Assembly: GCA_964511405.1 (NCBI GenBank)
Contig: CAZEFK010000006.1
Location: 1-64,000, forward strand
Source of the DNA: CAZEFK01 sp964511405
GTDB taxonomy: Bacteria > Pseudomonadota > Alphaproteobacteria > Elsterales > Elsteraceae
Reading direction: 5' to 3'
Length of the DNA: 64,000 bases
Program-made: the position numbers and the translations under genes
The notes under the pieces: model-generated
What the model saw: the letters and a program-made list of their open reading frames with translations, nothing else
What the model was told of the DNA's origin: nothing
Databases searched by the model: none
Part shown: positions 58,058 through 64,000 of the stretch, in pieces
Position numbering within the stretch: position 1 is the first letter of the stretch
Layout of the letters: every line of letters starts with the position of its first letter

Positions 58058-58576
58058 TTACCGCTTCGATTCGGTCCCTTGATCACGGCGCGAAACGATC
58101 GGGTCCTTGATTGGCCACCAGATGCCAAGTTCGGGGTCGTTCCACAGCAGCGTAAACTGCGAGGCCCGATCATACTCGGTCGTTTGTTTATAATGAAACA
58201 TCGCCGTCTCGCTCAAGACGACATGCCCGTTGCCAAATCCGGGTGGAATCAGGACCTGCGTCCGATTGGTCTCGCTGAGCGTGATGCTATACCACTGGCG
58301 ATATTGTGAAGATTCGGGATTATTGTTGATCACGACCAAGTAGAACCGCCCCTGCAGACAGCTCACCAGCTTCCAGGTCTTGCGATCGCCATGGATGCCA
58401 CGCAAGACATGGCGGCCGGAGATCGAGATGTCGTCCTGGACGAAGTCGACCGTGATTCCGGCGGCTTTGTAAAGTTCGCGGTTATAGAGCTCAACATAGA
58501 AGCCGCGAAAGTCTTCGAACAGTGTCGGCGGCTCGACCAGCAGCACGCCGTCAAGCGGCGTCGTTTGAACGTTCAC
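58058..58576 (-). CDS. RmlC-like cupin epimerase (dTDP-4-dehydrorhamnose 3,5-epimerase family)
   Basis: 172 residues. FEDFRGFYVELYN near residue 21, active-site His in RGIHGDRKTWK near residue 59, IPPGFGNGHVV near residue 110 and the Tyr region FHYKQTTEYD near residue 128. Second RmlC-like protein of the window. It lies with hddA, hddC and a GMD-like dehydratase, like the RmlC-type epimerases of Campylobacter deoxyheptose pathways, so GDP-6-deoxy-4-keto-heptose is the best substrate guess. Its base composition is clearly more AT-rich than the neighbours (about 45% GC around 58141-58200), a sign of separate origin. Confidence 0.82.
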   Translation of the reverse strand: MNVQTTPLDGVLLVEPPTLFEDFRGFYVELYNRELYKAAGITVDFVQDDISISGRHVLRGIHGDRKTWKLVSCLQGRFYLVVINNNPESSQYRQWYSITLSETNRTQVLIPPGFGNGHVVLSETAMFHYKQTTEYDRASQFTLLWNDPELGIWWPIKDPIVSRRDQGTESKR

Positions 58577-58635
58577 GATGCGCTCCGGATCGGCCGGTTG
58601 TAGGCCGCTGATTGGGTCAAAGACACGATGTGACT

Positions 58636-59724
58636 CTAGAACGGACCTTTGAACTTCTTATAGAAATCGGCCATCGACCGCTCGTTCGGCAGCTCGATCG
58701 ACGGGTCGCTGCCGCGCACGACCTTGATGATCGCGGCCATCAGGTCGTGCAGGGTCGGGTAGTACAGGTCTTCCAGGCTCTTGGCGGTCGGGCAGGGCGC
58801 CGGCTGCATGCCCAGCGCCGCCACCGGCTGCTTCAGCATCGACGGGTCGGTCTGGGCGATCAGGCGGCAGACCTCGGCGCACACGCCATAGGCCTGCCAG
58901 CTGGTGTCCGCCACGACCAGCCGCCCGGTGCGCCGGACGCTGTCGAGGATCATCTGGTGGTCGGGATGCGACGCGCAGTGCAGGTCGATCACCTCGCACT
59001 CGATGCCGTGCTCGGCCAGCCGCGCGGCAGCCCGCTTGGCCTCGAGCACCATGATCGAGGTCGCGACCACCGTCACGTCGCGGCCCCGGCGCTCGAGGCG
59101 CGACGAGAAGGGCGCGGCCACGGCGCCCGCCTCGTCGTCGCCGGCGAACTCCAGGTCGTACATCAGCCGGTGCTCGAGCGAGATCACCGGCCCGCGGTGG
59201 TGGGCGATGGCATGGGCGTAGGTGCGCCGGATCGCGTCGGGGGTCGACGGCATGACCACGACCAGCCCCGGGATATGGGCGAACAGCGACTGCAGGCTCT
59301 GCGAGTGCTGGGCGCCTTGCCCCCAGCTCCGGCCGACCACCAGCCGGACCAGCATCGGGACCTCGAAGCGGCCGCCGAACATATATTTGTACTTGGCGGC
59401 CAGGTTGATCAGCTGGTTCATCGCCAGCAGCGCGAAGTCGGCGCGGATGTGCGTGTTGATCGGATACAGCCCGTTCAACGCCGCGCCCACGCACACGCCG
59501 GTGATGCCCTCCTCGGCCAGCGGCGTTTCGATCACCCGGTGGGCGCCGAACTGCTCCGCCAGGCCGGTGGTCGTGCCGAAGATGCCTTTGAAGTCGGCGA
59601 CGCCCTGGCCGATGATGATGGTGTGGGGATGCTGCGCCAGGGCATCCTGCATGGCGGCGTAGAGCGCGCCGCGGTAGGTGGCCGCGGGCGCGGTGGCGGC
59701 AAGCAGGGGCGCGCTAGAGGACAT
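58636..59724 (-). CDS. Pyruvate-dehydrogenase-type E1 component, beta subunit-like
   Basis: 362 residues. GQGVADFKGIFGTTTGL near residue 40, ETPLAEEGITG near residue 67 with the ThDP-contacting Glu, GRSWGQGAQHSQS near residue 132, as in E1-beta. It pairs with the alpha subunit encoded directly upstream (11-base overlap). No E2 (lipoyl acyltransferase) or E3 gene is near, so the pair is not an ordinary oxo-acid dehydrogenase complex. Relatives AviB1/AviB2 in avilamycin synthesis add a two-carbon branch to a sugar, which is a fitting precedent. Confidence 0.85.
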   Translation of the reverse strand: MSSSAPLLAATAPAATYRGALYAAMQDALAQHPHTIIIGQGVADFKGIFGTTTGLAEQFGAHRVIETPLAEEGITGVCVGAALNGLYPINTHIRADFALLAMNQLINLAAKYKYMFGGRFEVPMLVRLVVGRSWGQGAQHSQSLQSLFAHIPGLVVVMPSTPDAIRRTYAHAIAHHRGPVISLEHRLMYDLEFAGDDEAGAVAAPFSSRLERRGRDVTVVATSIMVLEAKRAAARLAEHGIECEVIDLHCASHPDHQMILDSVRRTGRLVVADTSWQAYGVCAEVCRLIAQTDPSMLKQPVAALGMQPAPCPTAKSLEDLYYPTLHDLMAAIIKVVRGSDPSIELPNERSMADFYKKFKGPF

Positions 59725-60655
59725 CGGTCAGCAACTCTTCCAGTCCGGGGGCGGGGCTTGCTTCGGCAAAGGCGACAGCATCGTCGATCTCGGCCCGGAT
59801 CCGCGGGGTCAGGGCGGCCACCAGGTCGCGGTCGAGGACCAGCGGGTCCTTGGACAGCCAGCGGTCGAGCTCCGCGGACGAGCGATAGCCGGCACCATAG
59901 TCCTCGCCGGGGCCGACATGCTCGCGATAGCGGTAGGTCGCGATCTCCAGGTAGCGCGGACGCCGGTCGCTGCGGATGGCATCGACCAGGCTGCGGGCGG
60001 TGTCGCCGATCTGCTCGAAGTCCCAGCCCGCTTCGATATGGTGCGTTTCCAGGCCGTAGAGGGCCGCCTGGTCCAGGGTGCGGTAGACTTGGCGCTCGTC
60101 GATGCGGGTGTGCACCGCCAGTCCGTTGTTCTCGCAGACGAACAGCACCGGCAGGCGATGCAGCGCCGCGAAGTTCAAGGATTCGTGATAGACGCCCTCT
60201 TCGGTCGCACCGTCGCCGTAGACGGCCACGATCACTTGGCCGGTGTTGCGGTGGACGGCAGCCAGCGCGGCGCCGACGGCGTGCGGGATGGAGCTGGCGA
60301 CCACCGCCGACGAGCCCATCAGCCCGACGTCCGGAGCGGTCAGGTGCATGGATCCGGCCTTGCCCTTGGCCATGCCGGTCAGCTTGCCGGACAGCTCGGC
60401 GAACATCTCGCGCAGGTCGCCGCCCTTTGCGAGGTAGTAGGCGTGGTTGCGATAGGTCGCGAACACCAGGTCGTCCCGCCGCAGCGGCTCGCAGAGGCCG
60501 ACCGCGACGGCCTCCTGGCCGATCGACAGGTGGACCGGGCTCTGGATCCGGTCGCTCGGGTAAAGATCGATGATCCGCTCTTCGACCAGGCGGATCCGCA
60601 GCGCCTGATAGAACAGCGCCTCGCGGCGGGATGCAGAGGGCGGCGAGTGTGCCAT
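59714..60655 (-). CDS. Pyruvate-dehydrogenase-type E1 component, alpha subunit-like
   Basis: 313 residues, the length of a standalone E1-alpha. HLSIGQEAVAVGL near residue 43, RNHAYYLAKGGD near residue 70, GKAGSMHLT near residue 98, the ThDP/Mg motif VYGDGATEEGVYHESLNFA near residue 145, and VCENNGLAVHT. It forms the heterotetramer with the beta subunit. Eleven bases after the Nudix gene. The usual phosphorylation or lipoyl-partner context is absent; see beta subunit for the suggested role in sugar branching. Confidence 0.85.
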   Translation of the reverse strand: MAHSPPSASRREALFYQALRIRLVEERIIDLYPSDRIQSPVHLSIGQEAVAVGLCEPLRRDDLVFATYRNHAYYLAKGGDLREMFAELSGKLTGMAKGKAGSMHLTAPDVGLMGSSAVVASSIPHAVGAALAAVHRNTGQVIVAVYGDGATEEGVYHESLNFAALHRLPVLFVCENNGLAVHTRIDERQVYRTLDQAALYGLETHHIEAGWDFEQIGDTARSLVDAIRSDRRPRYLEIATYRYREHVGPGEDYGAGYRSSAELDRWLSKDPLVLDRDLVAALTPRIRAEIDDAVAFAEASPAPGLEELLTDVL

Positions 60656-60666
60656 CGATGTGCCTT

Positions 60667-61290
60667 CTAAGCCAAGGAGGGGGGCGCGGATCGGTGCGGC
60701 GGCGGGGCGGTGGCGCCCGTATCAGGCTCGGCGACCGCGCGGACGATGTCTTCCAGGCGGTCGTACAGCAGCCTGCAGCCAAGCCGGGCATCGGCCAGTG
60801 CCACGGCGACCAGCAGGGCAGCCTGCTCGAAATCGTCGGCGCGCAGCAGCTCGCGGAACGCCCGGCGCGGAATCAGCAGCCGCTCCACCCCGGCTTCCGG
60901 CTGCCAGCCCGGCTCCGCGCGGCCGCCCAATCCCAGGAAGAAATAGACGCTGTTGCAGAAGCGGTTGAGCGACAGCCGACTGCGCCCCAAGAGCACCAGA
61001 TGCTCGCAGCGAAAGCCGGTTTCCTCGAAAATCTCGCGTGCCGCGGCTTCGCGCGGCGTCTCGCCGCCGTCGATCGACCCGGCCGGGCTCTCGATCGTCA
61101 TAGTCTCGATCGCCGGCCGGAACTGCCGGACCATGACCAGCTCGTCGTCGGCCGACAGCACCAAGGTGATGACGTCGTCGGGGGCGCGGATGCGGAAATA
61201 GGGGCCCGGAAACGGGTTCGGCGGTTCGTTCGCGGCCAGCTCTTCCACCGAGAACCACGGTGTCTCGAAGGCGATGCGCGATCGGGTCAT
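60667..61290 (-). CDS. NUDIX hydrolase
   Basis: 207 residues. A complete Nudix box runs through GSIDGGETPREAAAREIFEE near residue 73 and continues TGF, with the REUxEExGU pattern intact; upstream VMVRQFRPAIE and the PAGSIDGGE block resemble ADP-sugar pyrophosphatases. It probably hydrolyses a nucleoside-diphosphate sugar to sugar-1-phosphate and NMP, perhaps removing unwanted or stalled NDP-sugars. Seven bases after hddA in the same operon. Confidence 0.85.
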   Translation of the reverse strand: MTRSRIAFETPWFSVEELAANEPPNPFPGPYFRIRAPDDVITLVLSADDELVMVRQFRPAIETMTIESPAGSIDGGETPREAAAREIFEETGFRCEHLVLLGRSRLSLNRFCNSVYFFLGLGGRAEPGWQPEAGVERLLIPRRAFRELLRADDFEQAALLVAVALADARLGCRLLYDRLEDIVRAVAEPDTGATAPPPHRSAPPSLA

Positions 61291-61297
61291 GCGCTGG

Positions 61298-62296
61298 TCA
61301 GGCCGCCTGGTAGATGATCTTGGAGCCGTCGTTGTCGAAGCCGAACGGCACCCAGGTGTAGTGTTTCAGGCGCGCGATCAGTTCGTCTCGCCGCTCCGGC
61401 GGGATGAAGAACAGCATGAACCCGGAATGGCCGGCGCCCAGGAGCTTGCCGCCGATCGCGCCCGCCTCGCGCGCGGTGGCATAGATCTCGTCGATGTGGC
61501 TGTTCGAAACACTGCTGCTCAGCCCGCGCTTCAGCATCCACGTTTCGTGCAACATCTCGCCGAATCCGGAAAGATCGCCGTCGCGCAGCATGTGGGCGCC
61601 ATCTTCGACCATCTGCTGCATCCGGACGATGCTGGCTTCCTTTTCCTTTAGGCTCTCCACGACGCTTTGGGCGATCTGCGAAGCCAGGCGGTTTGACCCG
61701 GTGAAGACCAGGACGAGATGATCGGCGAGGCGGGACTTCACGGCCGGATCCATCACCACCGGCTCGACCGCGACGGTGCCGTCCTGCCGGAACCGAATCA
61801 CGTTGAGGCCGCCATAGGCCGCCGCCACTTGGTCCTGGGACCCGACGCTTTCGTTCAACCAGTTCTGCTCGAGATCGATGGCCTTCAGCGCCAGCGCGTG
61901 GCGGTCGATGTCCAGATCCCGGATGGCGCAGTAGGCCTTGATCAACCCGACCACGAAGGTCGAGCTGGATCCCATTCCGGCGCGGGCCGGAAGATCGCCT
62001 TGATGGAGGACTTCGAGGCCGATGCTCTCGTCATGACGCAGGTAGCGCAGTCCACCGCGGATCGCCGGGTGAAGGATCTCGGCGACCGAATTGACGTTCT
62101 CGATGTGACTCCACACGATTCGATATTTCACATCGAAGAATCGAGGAAGAAGCCGCATGGAAATAAAACAATATTTATCGATCGCGGTGGACAGAACCGC
62201 GCCGCCATGCTCCTTGTACCAAGCCGGATAGTCGCTTCCCCCGCCGAAGAACGAGACCCGGTAGGGGGTGCGCGAGATGGCCATCCGGACCGTCAT
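61298..62296 (-). CDS. hddA: D-glycero-alpha-D-manno-heptose-7-phosphate kinase (GHMP kinase)
   Basis: 332 residues, ATG overlapping the dehydratase stop (ATGA). RTPYRVSFFGGGSDYPAWY near residue 9 is the family's N-terminal signature; the ATP loop PARAGMGSSSTFVVG stands near residue 105; GGKLLGAGHSGFMLFF near residue 285 is motif 3. HddA phosphorylates the C1-hydroxyl to give heptose 1,7-bisphosphate in the GDP-heptose route. The partners GmhA, GmhB and HddC are all encoded in this window, though in a different operon for the first two. Confidence 0.88.
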   Translation of the reverse strand: MTVRMAISRTPYRVSFFGGGSDYPAWYKEHGGAVLSTAIDKYCFISMRLLPRFFDVKYRIVWSHIENVNSVAEILHPAIRGGLRYLRHDESIGLEVLHQGDLPARAGMGSSSTFVVGLIKAYCAIRDLDIDRHALALKAIDLEQNWLNESVGSQDQVAAAYGGLNVIRFRQDGTVAVEPVVMDPAVKSRLADHLVLVFTGSNRLASQIAQSVVESLKEKEASIVRMQQMVEDGAHMLRDGDLSGFGEMLHETWMLKRGLSSSVSNSHIDEIYATAREAGAIGGKLLGAGHSGFMLFFIPPERRDELIARLKHYTWVPFGFDNDGSKIIYQAA

Positions 62297-63264
62297 GATG
62301 CCGACCGCTTGATCTGGTCGCGATAGTAATCCAGCAAGTCGCGCATGGTCTGGCGCGCCGGGATCGTCGCCTCCCAGCCGGTCGCGGCCTTGAATTTCGA
62401 GATCTCCGGGATCTGCAGCGTCACGTCGGACGGCCGCAAGCGCGCCGGATCGACGGCATGGGTGATCGGCTTGGTCGCGAACGAGGCGAGGAGCTCCAGC
62501 ACCTCGCGGACGGTCATCGTTTCCGAGCCGCCGATATTGTAGACCTCGCCCGGGGTTCCCTTCTCCAGCAGCAGCCAGTAGGCGCGCACGGCATCGCGGA
62601 CGTCGGAGATGGTTCGGATCGAATCGAGGTTCCCGACCCGCACCGGCCCCTGGCGCACGCCGGCCTCGATCTCGGCGATCTGCTTGGCGAACGAGCCCTC
62701 GGCGAACACCGCGCCGCGCCGCGGCCCGGTGTGCGTGAACATGCGCGTCCGGATCGTCTTGATGCCGTATGACTGGAAGTATTGGTAGGCGATCATGTCC
62801 TCGCCGACCTTGGAGACCGCGTAGGGGCTGGCCGGCCGCAGCGGGTTGCTTTCGCGGATCGGGACCTCGTCCGCCGTCACCTGGCCATAGACTTCGGACG
62901 ACGAGCAGATATGGATGACCGGATCCAGCCCGACGATCCGCACGGCGTCGAGCAGGTTGGTCGTGCCGATCACATTGGTCGTCAGCGTATCCGCCGGCGC
63001 CACGAAGCTCTGGTCGACATAGGACTGGGCGGCCAGGTGAAAGATGCGGTCGGGCGCGCTCTTCTTCAGCAGCGTCACCAGCGAGTTCACGTCGCGCAGG
63101 TCACCCTGGTGCAGGGTGACGCGATCCATGATCGACGCGATGTTCTGGGTGGGACTCCGCCACCGAACCAAGCCGTGGACGACAGTGTTGGGATGATTTG
63201 CCAGGATATATTCGGCAAGATGGCTGCCGACCATTCCAGTAATGCCAGTGATCAATACATTCAT
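62293..63264 (-). CDS. GDP-mannose 4,6-dehydratase-like SDR (probable GDP-heptose 4,6-dehydratase)
   Basis: 323 residues from the ATG at 63264 (MNVLITGITGMVGSHL); an ATG ten codons earlier is less likely. GITGMVGSHLAEY at 7-19, LAAQSYVDQSF near residue 78 and catalytic SPYAVSKVGED near residue 140 mark the GMD group; RTRMFTHTGPRRG near residue 165 is typical. Coupled by ATGA to hddA, so its substrate is more likely GDP-manno-heptose (DmhA-type reaction to the 6-deoxy-4-keto sugar) than GDP-mannose. First gene of the leftward operon; TTGACA occurs about 30 bases before the start (minus strand) but without a good -10. Confidence 0.85.
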   Translation of the reverse strand: MNVLITGITGMVGSHLAEYILANHPNTVVHGLVRWRSPTQNIASIMDRVTLHQGDLRDVNSLVTLLKKSAPDRIFHLAAQSYVDQSFVAPADTLTTNVIGTTNLLDAVRIVGLDPVIHICSSSEVYGQVTADEVPIRESNPLRPASPYAVSKVGEDMIAYQYFQSYGIKTIRTRMFTHTGPRRGAVFAEGSFAKQIAEIEAGVRQGPVRVGNLDSIRTISDVRDAVRAYWLLLEKGTPGEVYNIGGSETMTVREVLELLASFATKPITHAVDPARLRPSDVTLQIPEISKFKAATGWEATIPARQTMRDLLDYYRDQIKRSAS

Positions 63265-63480
63265 GTAGAGATCCGGGGTCCAATTGTCTGTCAAACGGCG
63301 CGCGACGATAGCAGACCGCTCTATGGACTTCTAGCGGCGAATGGACGCGCCGTTGAATCCACCTTCGACAGCGACGAGCCGCCGTCGACGACTATGCGTC
63401 CGCGAGACCGAGATAGACGATCACGATGGTCGGCGCAACCATGTCGTCCCCACCTCCGGACCCCCTGGCGGCCGGCTGGA

Positions 63481-64000
63481 TTACTGGGGCGATGCCGACA
63501 CCGCGGCAACCGGCGGCGCGCCGAACTGCCGGTCGAGCGCCAGGTTCAGCAGCAGCACATTGACCCGGGGCTCGCCCAGGATGCCGAACTGGCGATCCCG
63601 GATGGCCGCCGCGACCACTGGCCTGACGCGCTCGACCGAGAGCCGACGGGCGGCGGCCACCCGCGGCAGCTGCCAGGTCGCGGCCGCGACAGAGATGTCG
63701 GGGTCGAGGCCGCTACCCGAGGCGGTCACCAGGTCGACCGGCGGCGCGCCCGACGCCTGCGGGTCGGCCTGCATCAGCTTGTTCAGGTCGCCCTTGGCGC
63801 GGTCCTGCAGCTTCTTGTTGGTGGTGCCGTAGTTGGATCCGCCCGAGGCGGCGAACGGCCCATCCTTGTTGTCGGCGGCGTTGACGCCATAGCCGTTGTC
63901 GCCGGCGGCCGAGGGCCGCGGCCAGAAATAGCCGGGATTGGCGAAGGGCTGGCCGATCAGCTCGGAGCCGACCACGCGTCCCTTGCCGTCGGTGGTCAGG
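63481..64000 (-). CDS. kdpC: Potassium-transporting ATPase subunit C, partial (5' end outside window)
   Basis: The visible 172 residues are the bulk of KdpC: DGKGRVVGSELIGQPF near the edge, FWPRPSA, SNYGTTNKKL, DLVTASGSGLDPDIS, LPRVAAARRLS and NVLLLNLALD. The N-terminal membrane helix lies beyond base 64000 and the frame is open to the edge, so the apparent start at 63975 is internal. KdpC is the small subunit of the KdpFABC K+ pump in the inner membrane. It reads leftward and ends 216 bp before the GMD-like gene's start. It marks the housekeeping border of the glycan locus. Confidence 0.93.
   Translation of the reverse strand, partial: LTTDGKGRVVGSELIGQPFANPGYFWPRPSAAGDNGYGVNAADNKDGPFAASGGSNYGTTNKKLQDRAKGDLNKLMQADPQASGAPPVDLVTASGSGLDPDISVAAATWQLPRVAAARRLSVERVRPVVAAAIRDRQFGILGEPRVNVLLLNLALDRQFGAPPVAAVSASPQ

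Noticed and set aside
63481..63975. Complete 164-residue protein starting at 63975
   Set aside because: The frame continues to the window edge with KdpC sequence (TTDGKGR) before it, so the true start lies outside.
1..64000. CRISPR arrays, tRNA/rRNA genes, transposases, phage genes
   Set aside because: I looked for regular short repeats, RNA signatures and integrase/transposase motifs and saw none.

Overview
The window is a very GC-rich (roughly 70% by eye), densely packed bacterial chromosome segment. It looks alphaproteobacterial, probably Rhodospirillales-like. The reasons are an RsaA/RTX-type surface protein with no Cys, several SPINDLY/OGT-type TPR glycosyltransferases, CtrA-like TTAA-N7-TTAA boxes and a kdp operon end. 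I see no rRNA, tRNA, CRISPR array or insertion sequence. Apart from kdpC at the right edge, everything recognisable belongs to a surface protein and to sugar-nucleotide or glycan metabolism.

Layout. (1) 94-6578, minus strand: a seven-gene CDP-sugar operon (rfbF, rfbG, C-methyltransferase, 3,5-epimerase, reductase, methyltransferase, CmcI-like O-methyltransferase) that looks built to make a C-methylated 6-deoxyhexose. (2) 6675-15128, minus strand: four overlapping transferase genes (GT9-like TPR protein, one-module OGT-like protein, GT2, two-module OGT). (3) 15129-15858: a non-coding stretch with a decayed TPR fragment. (4) 15859-18516, plus strand: an 885-residue RTX/S-layer-like protein followed by a strong terminator. 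(5) 18691-27138, plus strand: a 2,815-residue protein with three complete TPR+OGT modules. (6) 27273-45856, plus strand: about nineteen genes for heptose, deoxy/amino sugar and methylated sugar precursors, ending with an acetolactate-synthase-like enzyme. (7) 45937-63264, minus strand: a second biosynthetic block with a TIGR04372-type transferase, two B12/radical SAM paralogues, the GDP-heptose kinase and guanylyltransferase, a GDP-mannose dehydratase-like enzyme, an RmlC-like epimerase and an unaccompanied E1 alpha/beta pair. (8) 63481-64000: the 3' part of kdpC.

How it may fit together (inference). The window carries enzymes for at least two exotic donors: a CDP-linked C-methyl-6-deoxyhexose and GDP- and/or NDP-linked (6-deoxy)heptoses, possibly with two-carbon branches, methyl groups and amino groups. 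It contains no flippase, polymerase, ABC exporter or polyprenyl-phosphate initiating transferase. It does contain soluble TPR-OGT proteins with one, two and three catalytic modules directly flanking a Ser/Thr/Asn-rich, type I-secreted surface protein. The simplest reading is a cytoplasmic protein O-glycosylation system that decorates the S-layer-like protein before secretion. The three-module protein replaces the canonical OGT phosphate-binding Lys by Arg in every module, so it may be a distinct subfamily with a different donor.

Seventeen gene junctions are 4-base start/stop overlaps (ATGA, GTGA or TTGA), so most starts are well fixed and the genes are probably translationally coupled.
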